Shown: piece by piece, positions 18,000-26,346 of the stretch | Position numbering within the stretch: position 1 is the first letter of the stretch | How the letters are laid out: every line of letters starts with the position of its first letter | Assembly: GCA_964346765.1 (NCBI GenBank) | Contig: CAYFWB010000001.1 | Coordinates: 186,001-250,000 of the forward strand | From: JBGSPQ01 sp964346765 | GTDB lineage: Bacteria > Patescibacteriota > Gracilibacteria > UBA1369 | Direction of reading: 5' to 3' | DNA length: 64,000 nucleotides | Translations under genes and position numbers: made by a program | Notes under the pieces: generated by a model | What the model was told of the DNA's origin: nothing | The model's input: only the letters and a program-made list of their open reading frames with translations | Database searches by the model: none

Positions 18000-19262
18000 T
18001 TAAAACAGTGAGCTTTGTTCTTTATTATCAAAGGTGTTGGCTGGCGCAGGGGAAGCGGATTCTGCTATTTGCTCATCTTCTTCGTTGAATTCAGGGGCCG
18101 GCGGATCCACCGGCGAGTCAGCGGGTGATGATTCTTTTATCGCTTCGTGTTGCCTGATATTGGTATTTTTCGTTTCTGCCGGCGCATTGTGATTTTCTTC
18201 GGCAGATACTTTGTTATTTTCCGGTTCCTGTTCGGCTTTGGGTTTTTGCTCCAATTCTGGTTCGGTTTCTAGCTGTTTGGGGTCGGGCGTTATTCCGTCC
18301 AGCCTCTTACTGATAATGTCTGAAACGTCTATATCGGAGGGTGCTTCTGGTTTTTCTTTTTTGTCATTTTCCTGTTCTTCTGCATTTGTTTCCATTATTT
18401 CTTCCGGTTCTTGCTGCCATGCTTTGTTTTCCACTACAACTTCTTGTTCCGGTTCCGCCGGTTCAACTTCTTTAATGGGGACATTCTTTGTAACCGTTTT
18501 TTTCTTTTCGGTGGATTTGTTCTCTGTCTCTGATTCATAAGTTCCGCTGAATTCCCAGACCATACTAAAAATGGATCTTTGCGTGTTGGCGATTTCCGGA
18601 CTTTCTATGATCATGCCAATCAGTTCATCTTTATAAGAAATGATCGCCACTTTGTCGTCGTAGATGTGAATTTCGTTTGAAAAATCGAATTTGTCTTTTG
18701 GTATTAACCTGATTTCGCGATGATAATCAGTGTTATTTTGAACAACTTTGCGGCCATATCCGTCATCCAGGGTGATTCCTTTTAAAAATATTTTTTTTTC
18801 AGCTCGCTTGGCGACATAATCTTCATCATACGAAGGCCAATGTTTTCTTATCTCTTCAGAATTTCCATAGTTTAGTATTTCGCTCTTACTTGTGAGTGTG
18901 TCTTCGTAAATGTGGCGAATGCCGTCGAATCCTTCAAAATATCTGACTCTTGGATGAACGGTTTCTCCGCTTAATCTTTGTAAATCCGGCAAAACATTTT
19001 TAAGTTGGCCTACTTTTCTTTGAAAGTCTGTTATTACAACTTCCGGATCGGTGGCGGTGAAGTACTTAACTTTTGCTCTGGTAAATGAACTGATTAATCC
19101 TTTTTTGGTCAGTTTTTCAATGATGTCGTATGTCGTGACTCTGTTGATTTTGGCTTTTGCCGCGATTTTGGAAACTGGGTTGGAACCTATTTTAAGGGTT
19201 GCAAGGTATACTTTTGCCTCCTTGGCATTGAGTCCGATATTTTCAAGAATTTTTGTGAGCAT
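18000..19262 (-). CDS. TrmB-family transcriptional regulator with long acidic tail
   Basis: Residues 1-70 are a TrmB-type winged helix (LTKILENIGLNAKEAKVYLA, then KINRVTTYDIIEKLTKKGLI). Residues 85-250 resemble the TrmB C-terminal effector domain (RVRYFEGFDGIRHIYEDTL, then DKVAIISYKDELIGMII). TrmB proteins are mostly archaeal sugar-responsive regulators. Here an extra tail of about 170 residues, rich in Glu, Pro, Ala and Asn and without predicted fold, follows the effector domain, which is unusual. Its target is unknown. It lies downstream of holA on the same strand, but a possible terminator and an extended -10 promoter separate them. Confidence 0.85.
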   Translation of the reverse strand: MLTKILENIGLNAKEAKVYLATLKIGSNPVSKIAAKAKINRVTTYDIIEKLTKKGLISSFTRAKVKYFTATDPEVVITDFQRKVGQLKNVLPDLQRLSGETVHPRVRYFEGFDGIRHIYEDTLTSKSEILNYGNSEEIRKHWPSYDEDYVAKRAEKKIFLKGITLDDGYGRKVVQNNTDYHREIRLIPKDKFDFSNEIHIYDDKVAIISYKDELIGMIIESPEIANTQRSIFSMVWEFSGTYESETENKSTEKKKTVTKNVPIKEVEPAEPEQEVVVENKAWQQEPEEIMETNAEEQENDKKEKPEAPSDIDVSDIISKRLDGITPDPKQLETEPELEQKPKAEQEPENNKVSAEENHNAPAETKNTNIRQHEAIKESSPADSPVDPPAPEFNEEDEQIAESASPAPANTFDNKEQSSLF

Positions 19263-19292
19263 GGTTCTATTTTAAAATTTTACGCTGTATGG

Positions 19293-19301
19293 ATTTTATC
19301 A
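19293..19301 (-). promoter_or_regulatory. Extended -10 promoter of the TrmB gene
   Basis: Minus strand TGATAAAAT (19301-19293), a TGn extended -10 with no good -35. The leader would be about 25 nt. Confidence 0.45.
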
Positions 19302-19335
19302 TATTGTATTTTTTTGATTGAGTGATTTTTGTAAA

Positions 19336-19363
19336 AACAGTTTGACTGTTGGGTGAAACAGTC
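19336..19363 (-). terminator. Possible holA terminator with competing hairpin
   Basis: Minus strand AACAGT (19350-19345) pairs with ACTGTT (19341-19336) across a 3-nt loop and runs into Ts. An upstream GACTGTT (19363-19357) can pair with the same AACAGTC (19350-19344) and would exclude the terminator stem. Confidence 0.4.
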
Positions 19364-19397
19364 GTTGTTGTCTTTTTTTTCTACCAGTAAGGAGGGT

Positions 19398-20369
19398 TTA
19401 GCGGCAAAAATTGGCGATCAGTTTTTCAAGTGACAACCGTAGTTCAGTTTGATCTTCGGTTGTCATTTTGATTTTGCCGGTTTTCATGTTGATGTCTATT
19501 TGCAGAAGTTGCTTGTAGATGTTTTTTAGTGCCGGTTCCGTGAAGTTTTTGCTTTGCGATATTGCTTTGTTAACAACAAACGGATGTTTTTTCAGAGTTT
19601 TTATAATGGCTGGTGGTTTGATGTTTTTGGTCGCGCAGTCTTTTACCTGAATTACTGTTCTAAAATGGGCGGCGATCGCGTATAGAGTGGGAATCAGGTT
19701 TTCACCGCTGTCTATTAAAGTTTTTAAGGTTTTAAGCGATTCTTTGCGTCTTTTTAAAGAAAGGTTGTCCGTGAGTTTGAAAATGGTGGTTTCAAGGTTG
19801 GGACTTGTAAGTTCGTCAATGTCTTGATGGGTTATTTCACGGCCGTTTGTGTTTAAGGCTAGTTTTTCTATTTCGTGGCTCATTTGCCACAAGTTGGGGC
19901 CGACGGTTTCCGCCAGGTAGCCTGCGGCGCGATGGTTTAAGTTAGCCTGTTTTTTTTGTGCTTTGGTAAGAATCCATTTGATCAAATCGGGAGTGTCCAT
20001 GGGGTTGAAGTCCAGAGCCTGCCCGTGTTTTTTGATTTGTTTGTAAAGTGATGTGCGTAAGTCGGCTTTTTTTCTTTCCACAAAAATAACCACGCAATGT
20101 TCGGGAATTTGGTCTATTTTTTCGGCGATTTTTTTTAATTCTTCTGTTGGAGTTTGCGCGAAGGCGTTTTTTACAACAACGAATTTTTTGTCGCTTAAAA
20201 AGGGGAGAGTGTTGACAGCTTCCGTAAAAGCGTGGGCGGTTAGGTCTTCTCCGTCAAAGATCTCGCTGTTCAAGTCACCGTACTTTTTTTCGAACTCTTT
20301 TTGCCAGTAGAGTGATTTTTGGTTCGATGTATAGCTGTCTTCGCCGTGGAAGAGGTAAATGTTTTGCAT
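19398..20369 (-). CDS. holA: DNA polymerase III delta subunit
   Basis: Clamp-loader subunit that opens the beta sliding clamp. The 323 residues match the HolA plan: an N-terminal degenerate P-loop-like region beginning YLFHGEDSYTSNQ, then the FDGEDLT and LPFLSDKKFVVVKNA segments, a central YL.E..G.NLW...E.EKLA region, and the helical collar domain with LKTLIDSGENLIPTLYAI. It is encoded alone on the minus strand. Its start lies 16 nt from the first REP-like hairpin of the transposase element, so the element sits in its promoter region. Confidence 0.9.
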   Translation of the reverse strand: MQNIYLFHGEDSYTSNQKSLYWQKEFEKKYGDLNSEIFDGEDLTAHAFTEAVNTLPFLSDKKFVVVKNAFAQTPTEELKKIAEKIDQIPEHCVVIFVERKKADLRTSLYKQIKKHGQALDFNPMDTPDLIKWILTKAQKKQANLNHRAAGYLAETVGPNLWQMSHEIEKLALNTNGREITHQDIDELTSPNLETTIFKLTDNLSLKRRKESLKTLKTLIDSGENLIPTLYAIAAHFRTVIQVKDCATKNIKPPAIIKTLKKHPFVVNKAISQSKNFTEPALKNIYKQLLQIDINMKTGKIKMTTEDQTELRLSLEKLIANFCR

Positions 20370-20384
20370 GGGAAATCGATTTTA

Positions 20385-20413
20385 TCACCAGGTGAAATAA
20401 TTCACCAGGTGAA
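20385..20413 (+). repeat. Left REP-like double palindrome
   Basis: TCACCAGGTGAA (20385-20396), ATAA, then TTCACCAGGTGAA (20401-20413). Each unit is a near-perfect odd palindrome around its central base. This copy has A at both centres, so the long stem seen on the right is less perfect here. Confidence 0.85.
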
Positions 20414-20463
20414 TTTTACAATAAATTTAGAATTTTTTAATGGCTATATGCCATGATGGCATC

Positions 20464-20907
20464 ATGTATAGAAGATTGTCATCAGAAGGGATTTATCACA
20501 TTTATAACAGAGGCGTCTCCAAAATGACGATTTTTAACTCTTTAAGTGATTATAATCGTTTTATTGCGAAAATGTATGAATTTAGTGTAAAAGATCCAAT
20601 TACTATTTATTCTTATTGTTTGATGCCTAATCATTATCATTTTTTGTTGAAGGATGAAAATACTACTGATGATGCAACTATGAATATTCCGAGGTTTATG
20701 AAAAATTTACAGTATTCTCATGCGCGTTATTTTAATAGGAAATATGGCCATAAAGGTCATGTTTTTGAAAGTGAATATAAGTCAAAAAGGATTAAGGATG
20801 ATGTTTATTTTAGAGAAATAGTTGATTACATTTACAATAATCCTGTAAAGAGTGGTTTAGTTGATAAACCGGAGCAATGGAAGTATTCAAAAAAGTTCAC
20901 CTGGTGA
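20464..20907 (+). CDS. REP-associated tyrosine transposase (Y1/HUH)
   Basis: Single-strand HUH endonuclease of the Y1_Tnp family, which nicks at and mobilises REP-type hairpins. The start at ATG 20464 gives MYRRLSSEGIYHIYNRG, the usual N-terminus; an in-frame ATG at 20440 would add eight residues encoded over a 15-nt palindrome (20448-20462). The HUH motif is HYH in LMPNHYHFLLK. The catalytic Tyr should be one of the two in VDYIYNNPVKSGLV. GHKGHVFESEYKS is the conserved middle. The 147-residue length is normal. The last four codons and the TGA stop (KFTW-stop) lie inside the right-hand hairpin, so repeat and gene have moved as one unit. Confidence 0.9.
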   Translation: MYRRLSSEGIYHIYNRGVSKMTIFNSLSDYNRFIAKMYEFSVKDPITIYSYCLMPNHYHFLLKDENTTDDATMNIPRFMKNLQYSHARYFNRKYGHKGHVFESEYKSKRIKDDVYFREIVDYIYNNPVKSGLVDKPEQWKYSKKFTW

Positions 20908-20930
20908 ATTATTTCACCAGGTGAACTTTT
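20891..20930. repeat. Right REP-like hairpin, also a bidirectional terminator
   Basis: Perfect 18-bp inverted repeat, AAAAGTTCACCTGGTGAA (20891-20908) and TTCACCAGGTGAACTTTT (20913-20930), with a TTAT loop. With T-runs on both sides it can terminate the transposase gene and the 1726-residue gene that ends 8 nt away. Confidence 0.92.
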
Positions 20931-20937
20931 GGTTGGG

Positions 20938-23900
20938 TTAGCGGGCTACTTCGGTGGCGCTTAGGTTTAAGACGTCTCTTAGACCCGGAGGTGTGTTGAG
21001 GATGATTCTTTCGTCGAAGCGGATTACTATTCCGCCTTGTCCCAGCGTTGGGTCACCGGCGTATTTGCGGTTTGCAAACAATGGGTCGATGTCACCGTAA
21101 ATTGATCCGGTTACTTTCAATGTTTTGTCTGAATCTTGATCGTATTCATCTGGTGAAGCGCCGGAGAAGAATCGGCCTGAATTTTGTTTGTAGCTGTCTG
21201 CGGTCTTATCACCTTCCTGAACAAAGTAGACGCCGGCGATTTCTGTTACGGAAGGGTCAATGTAGACGCTTCCGTTTAGTACAATGAACGCCAGTGAAGC
21301 GGTTTCTCTGACGGTGCAGTTTTCTCCGTCTGGGCAAGCACCGTATTTAATGTTGTCTTTAATAATCAGGTCGCCGTCTTCTATGATGTAGGTTTTGGCT
21401 CCATCTCCGTCGTTTAATACATATTCGTTTGAGATTGTCAGGTCGCCACTTTTTACATGGTAGACACTTTGATTGTCGTATGTTGGAGAATTGAATGAGT
21501 TAATGTATGTTGACGTATTAATATCCGCTCCCCATCTGCTTAAACGGGTTTTGTTTTCATCTATGCTGTTTGTGATGAATGATTGTTTCCAGGCTGAACC
21601 TGTTGGCAATTTAACTTCGCAGATTTGACCGGATAGACTTGGTATTACGTCTTGTCCGTAGATGTTTTGCAGATTAGATGGTAATTCTCCGGCCAGTCCG
21701 GAAGTACATAGTTCGTGGCTGATTGTAAAGATTTCGGTATCTCCCTTACCTGTTTTTTCCAGTTCCGGTGGTTTTGGTACACCCGGAGTAATTACTATTC
21801 CCGGGCTGGATGTGATTTCTGAACATTGTTGGATATCGACACCGGATGTTAGATCCTTTTCTAGGAAGATGTCTCCGGCCGCCTGGGTAAGGATGTATTG
21901 GCAGAAGATTTGAATTATAATGTCGTTTGATCTGATTGTGAGATCTTCCGGATAGGTAATATCAGCTGTTGCTCTGTTTCGATATTTTTCCTGACAAACG
22001 ATTCCATCTTCACATATATCATCGCCGTCATTATTTTCCGGATTTAATCTACTTTTAATTGTGGCTTCATAAGTAATTGTTACTTCGTCGTTGACTCTGA
22101 CCAACTTTATGCCGTTATTATCTCCAAGGTTTCCATTATAACAATGGCTTGGTTCTTCGCCTTCCTTCCAATCAAGATCGGAACAAGCTTCCAGTTCGCC
22201 ATATTTTTTTTCGAAGATTTTAATAGTTTCATCATATTTAATAATTCCGGGAGCCGGTTTGCCTTCGGCATCTACGGGAAGGATTTCGGCTCCAATAAAC
22301 CCTTCGCTAATAGTGTCTGTAATTGTAGCGGTTGTTTCGCTTTCAGGTGTAAAGATTAGTTTATACCATACATCTGTGTGATCTTCGGGTATCGTAACGA
22401 TGTTATTTGTATATTTTCCATTTTCTCTTTTAATGCTAACCCTTTTTTCAAGTTTGTATTCAGGTGGTGTATCTTCCGGAGAGTATTCATCGCTACAAAC
22501 GTCTTCGTAGCCTATGGCTTCTACGTATATTTCGTCGTCCTTGTTTGCTTCCATACATAGTTCATCGGTTTCTTCATCGTTTCCGTTTATACCCCAGATG
22601 AAGTTGCCTTCATGGTCGGTGCCGATACAAACCAGGTCGTCGTAGACCCATCTTAAATAAAGATATGTACATTCGTCTTCACCCGGTTTTTGGGGGAGTT
22701 TGATTGTTTCTTTACATCTGCTGTAGTCGTCGCTGACGTCGGAGTCGTAAACATTGCTGACCGCCACGTCCACTCTGGCGCCACGTTCTTCATCTGAATG
22801 ATTGAAGTAATTGGTGAATTCGGCGCTTGATACATTGGTTAGTATTTCAAAGGTTTTTTTGTTGCTGAATGTTCCGTTTTGGCCGGACCAATCAACGTCA
22901 ACTTTGTATGTGTTGCCATTGCTGAATCGAGCTTCCCCCGTGTAGTTGGTTCTGTCTCCTCTTTTGATCATATCGGGGTTGATATTTAGGTCGACACAAT
23001 ATGGTTGACCGGGAGGAGGTGTGGTTGGGACTCTGTAGAAATATGAACATTCTTCTACGCCGTCAGTTGGTACGGCTTCTACACGAAATGTGTCGCCGCC
23101 GTCGGGGCCGGCAATGTAAATGTAGTCACATTCTTTTGGTGATTCAAAGTTTTGGTTGGCTGTTGACGGTGGGGTGGTACATGTTCCGGCAACCATGTTG
23201 TTGAGTGTCTGGCTGGTCGAGCCGATTTCGAATCTGCCGTCGCCGTTTTCACTCCATTTTACGGTGTTGATTTCCGTGCCGTCGTTTCTTACCGGATTTG
23301 CTTTTAATGTTGTTGATTCTGATGGTTGAAGATCCGGATTGGAATATGTAAGTTGAAGGTTTTCACAAATGTTTTCTCCGCCTTCTTTCATCAGGAACGA
23401 GTCGGCGCAGGCCGGGAAGTTTACACTAGGATCGTTTGGATCCACCGCGTAAACGGAAACGTTAGTTCCGTCTGTTCCGCCTGTAAGGTCAACCAGATCG
23501 GAAGCGTTTTGAGTGGTTAGCTCTAGACCGGACTGTCCGCCGGAAGAAAGTGTTCCTTTGTTTGTGTTCCAAATAAATTCAAGTTCACCTGAATAATTTA
23601 ACGGTGTGGTTACAACTTCGGAGTAAAGGTCGTTGGTTGGAGATCCCACGTTTATATTTTCGGGATATATTTGATCGTTTCTGAATATTTCCAGATCGAT
23701 ACAATCTTTGCCTTCTTCTTTTGGAGGAATTTGTAAGGATTCTCTACAAGCGGGGTATAGTGTACCGTCTTTTCCATAGGCCTGAACAGTGAGCCAGGTC
23801 TCGGGTGACGCACCTGTGTGATGAGTTTTATTGTCTGTTCTTTCCCAGTAAGGATTGTCTAGGTCATCGGCTCCGGCGTAGTCTTCAAACAGTCCGTAAA

Positions 23901-26118
23901 GGACGGGTAGAATATTGCCGGGAGTGGTCGGTTTTATACTGATCCCTGGAGTTGCGGGTGTTGCCGGGATTAAATTGTCGGTACCCGGTTGGGGAATATC
24001 CTTGTCCGGAGTTGAACCCGGCACGTATTGTCCTTTTGAACTATTGGAATCCGAGTCGTCTGCGGGTGTTGCTGGGATTAGTTCTACTCCGGGGGCCATT
24101 TCCGGTTGGTTGATCGTATCCGAAATACCGGGTGACGAAGGTTGCATCATTGGTTTTTGAGCCAAAAGGTTGGCTTCTATGTTGTCGGTTAGCAGATCGT
24201 CCGTGTTAATTGTTGATTTGTTACCTCCCCCTCCCACAGGTACCATGTTTGATACGTCGGGCTTTAGTTCCACTTTTTTGCCTCCAAATTGGAAATTGGG
24301 TAATGGTGCTTGATCGTCGGCTGTCCAGTAGTAATCCAGAGGAATCGGATTACTTTGGTCTTTAAATTCGGGTGTGACTGTGAATGTGGTTGGAGTAAAG
24401 GGATCAGTTGAATCCGGATTGATTGTTAAATCCACACAAGTATTAGTGTCTTCTTGCGGCGGGATTATGATTTTTGCTTGGCAGTCGTTGCCCACATAAG
24501 CTTCGGGGGCATATGGATCGGCCGCCTCCGGGTCTATACCCTGTACAATTACCAGGGTATCTTCGGGGCCTCCGGTATAGTAAGTTTGTTTGTCTTCGTT
24601 AAGCGGAAAGGGTAGAAAACTTAAATTATTTGTATCCACATAAGGATTTCTTCCAGAATTCGGATTTGTGTATCTGTCGGTTTGTGAGTCGTAAAAAAGA
24701 CCGAAATTATTATATGGTAATTGACCAATGCCGCTTACTCCGGATATTTCACTTGACGTAGAATCGGAAACAGTTACTTGTGAAGCAAGAGGCAGAGCTG
24801 TAAATAAGCTGTTTGCCAGATTTACTTCCACTTTGTTGTCGGTGTCTTCGGGGGGCGTTGGAATGGTGGGTGTTATCATTTCAGCTTTCGGGGCGATTTC
24901 TGAAGGTGTGAAAGACCAATCAATAGTGTTTTCAGCGGCTTTCCAGCGGTAATCCAGGGGAACCGGACCGTTTGAAAAAGAGGGTTGTACCTGAAAAGTC
25001 GCGCCTTTTTCCGGCACGTATTCGTACATGTTGCCACCCAGCGGTTTCAAGTCTCCGGGCGCTGTCAATTCCAGGCCGGTGCAGAAGGAGGGTTCTTCGT
25101 CTTTGGGGGGTGGTTTTTTCCAGACTGTGCCGACTGAACCGACGGGGAACCAGTAGTATTGTTTATAAAGATTGTTATTGGCATTTACCAGTACGTTTTC
25201 TTTTGGGAATTGAGATGGAGGATTAAGAGAACACCATCCGCTGTTGGGATCGTTTATATTATTGTTAACGCATCCGTCATTTAAGTGTGTGTTATAGTGG
25301 GAATCATTTGTGCCGCGCAGAATCCCGTAATCTAAAAGATGCACTCTGGATGTTGTTGTGGCACTCCATATTTTGTTGTTGTCTTTTGATGGAAGATGAA
25401 TATAAAACCCTAATCGACGGTTTTTTTCATCTGTTGTATTGATGGTAATTAAATTGTCGTTGATATCGTAAATTTTAAAATTGCTGCCATTGTTTCCCCA
25501 AACAACAGGTCTTCCGATATATGTTCCGTTCTGATTGTTTTCACCAAAATTCCATGTCACTACAATTGAGTTTCCCACTTGGTTTTTTGTGACTTTGGTT
25601 CCACCAAACAGATCAGAAGCGTAACCGTTACAGTCGGCAAGATCGGAGGCGTTTCCATTGTAATAATCCGGTGCGGGGGTTTGACACCCTATTTGGTCAA
25701 GGTTGATGCTTGAGAATCCGTCAGCCTCAAGAGTGATTTCAAATTTATCAATGAATGATTTGTAATAATAATTATCGACGACGCTGTCGTTATAGTATAT
25801 GTGGTCATGTCTTGTGATGGGAACATGTTTTCCTTCAGCTTCTGGTTTGAGAGGAGTGTCCTGGTCTTGTGGAGGTTGAGGGGAATATGCGTTTGGATAA
25901 GTTATGAAATTTTTACAGATGGAATTCAGATAATTAATATATTGGTTGCCAGCAGTGCCCGTTAAGGCGGTTTTTGTTATATCGAAAGGTTTTATCATGA
26001 GTGTACAGGCGTTGCGAGGAACCGGATTGTAGGCGGCGGAGGTTATTTGAATTGTGGCAAGACTGAATATTATCAGTCCAACTAAGGTCAGACGTTTAGC
26101 CAATTTGGATATTTGCAT
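20938..26118 (-). CDS. Giant secreted Cys-rich repeat protein (1726 residues)
   Basis: No function recognised. A signal peptide or anchor covers about 1-28 (LTLVGLIIFSLATIQITSA). Residues about 346-1150 hold a series of beta-sandwich-like repeats, each opening with a motif such as C(V/I)DL.I.P. The lead cysteines are near 346, 561, 806, 918, 1041 and 1150. Most repeats close with C....(I/L)..PP shortly before the next lead Cys. Proline/Thr-rich linkers with VPATPATPG-type runs lie between some. Residues about 1240-1420 resemble a DUF11-like conserved adhesin domain. The last 250 residues form a beta-ladder ending in GSIYGDIDPLF and GGIVIRFDERIIL. It is most likely a wall or surface fibre stabilised by disulfides. 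It is the last gene of a four-gene unit. Confidence 0.8.
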   Translation of the reverse strand: MQISKLAKRLTLVGLIIFSLATIQITSAAYNPVPRNACTLMIKPFDITKTALTGTAGNQYINYLNSICKNFITYPNAYSPQPPQDQDTPLKPEAEGKHVPITRHDHIYYNDSVVDNYYYKSFIDKFEITLEADGFSSINLDQIGCQTPAPDYYNGNASDLADCNGYASDLFGGTKVTKNQVGNSIVVTWNFGENNQNGTYIGRPVVWGNNGSNFKIYDINDNLITINTTDEKNRRLGFYIHLPSKDNNKIWSATTTSRVHLLDYGILRGTNDSHYNTHLNDGCVNNNINDPNSGWCSLNPPSQFPKENVLVNANNNLYKQYYWFPVGSVGTVWKKPPPKDEEPSFCTGLELTAPGDLKPLGGNMYEYVPEKGATFQVQPSFSNGPVPLDYRWKAAENTIDWSFTPSEIAPKAEMITPTIPTPPEDTDNKVEVNLANSLFTALPLASQVTVSDSTSSEISGVSGIGQLPYNNFGLFYDSQTDRYTNPNSGRNPYVDTNNLSFLPFPLNEDKQTYYTGGPEDTLVIVQGIDPEAADPYAPEAYVGNDCQAKIIIPPQEDTNTCVDLTINPDSTDPFTPTTFTVTPEFKDQSNPIPLDYYWTADDQAPLPNFQFGGKKVELKPDVSNMVPVGGGGNKSTINTDDLLTDNIEANLLAQKPMMQPSSPGISDTINQPEMAPGVELIPATPADDSDSNSSKGQYVPGSTPDKDIPQPGTDNLIPATPATPGISIKPTTPGNILPVLYGLFEDYAGADDLDNPYWERTDNKTHHTGASPETWLTVQAYGKDGTLYPACRESLQIPPKEEGKDCIDLEIFRNDQIYPENINVGSPTNDLYSEVVTTPLNYSGELEFIWNTNKGTLSSGGQSGLELTTQNASDLVDLTGGTDGTNVSVYAVDPNDPSVNFPACADSFLMKEGGENICENLQLTYSNPDLQPSESTTLKANPVRNDGTEINTVKWSENGDGRFEIGSTSQTLNNMVAGTCTTPPSTANQNFESPKECDYIYIAGPDGGDTFRVEAVPTDGVEECSYFYRVPTTPPPGQPYCVDLNINPDMIKRGDRTNYTGEARFSNGNTYKVDVDWSGQNGTFSNKKTFEILTNVSSAEFTNYFNHSDEERGARVDVAVSNVYDSDVSDDYSRCKETIKLPQKPGEDECTYLYLRWVYDDLVCIGTDHEGNFIWGINGNDEETDELCMEANKDDEIYVEAIGYEDVCSDEYSPEDTPPEYKLEKRVSIKRENGKYTNNIVTIPEDHTDVWYKLIFTPESETTATITDTISEGFIGAEILPVDAEGKPAPGIIKYDETIKIFEKKYGELEACSDLDWKEGEEPSHCYNGNLGDNNGIKLVRVNDEVTITYEATIKSRLNPENNDGDDICEDGIVCQEKYRNRATADITYPEDLTIRSNDIIIQIFCQYILTQAAGDIFLEKDLTSGVDIQQCSEITSSPGIVITPGVPKPPELEKTGKGDTEIFTISHELCTSGLAGELPSNLQNIYGQDVIPSLSGQICEVKLPTGSAWKQSFITNSIDENKTRLSRWGADINTSTYINSFNSPTYDNQSVYHVKSGDLTISNEYVLNDGDGAKTYIIEDGDLIIKDNIKYGACPDGENCTVRETASLAFIVLNGSVYIDPSVTEIAGVYFVQEGDKTADSYKQNSGRFFSGASPDEYDQDSDKTLKVTGSIYGDIDPLFANRKYAGDPTLGQGGIVIRFDERIILNTPPGLRDVLNLSATEVAR

Positions 26119-26141
26119 ATTTGTTTTGATTATTATTTGTA

Positions 26142-26330
26142 TTATTCGTTAAGTTCTCCGGCTGTAGCTGTAGCGCTGTCCGTTGTTATGCCGGTTCCTA
26201 TTACGGGATTTTGAATTTCCATCTGCACGGTATTCGGTGTTCCTCTTTGCGTAAAAAAGAGTAAAAGAGTGAGGGCAATTATCGCCGCAACAATAAGTAA
26301 TGTAATTTTGGGAAATTGTTTTTTTTTCAT
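26142..26330 (-). CDS. Small membrane-anchored protein in the giant-protein operon
   Basis: A 62-residue protein with a basic start (MKKKQFPK), one hydrophobic helix (about 9-27) and a polar, Thr/Ala-rich tail of about 35 residues that would face outwards. No motif is seen. It lies 23 nt upstream of the 1726-residue gene and 16 nt downstream of the 1923-residue gene, so it is translated between the two giants and may be a partner or a membrane anchor. Confidence 0.6.
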   Translation of the reverse strand: MKKKQFPKITLLIVAAIIALTLLLFFTQRGTPNTVQMEIQNPVIGTGITTDSATATAGELNE

Positions 26331-26346
26331 TTTATTATATTAATAT

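Larger units (their letters stand above)
20385..20930 (+). mobile_element. RAYT element: Y1 transposase gene flanked by inverted REP-like hairpins
   Basis: A 546-nt unit made of one transposase gene bounded on each side by paired copies of the 13-mer TTCACC(A/T)GGTGAA. The left pair is at 20385-20413 and the right pair at 20891-20930. The two flanking structures are in inverted orientation and share a 23-nt identical core when one is reverse-complemented. It separates holA from the giant-protein operon. Confidence 0.85.
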
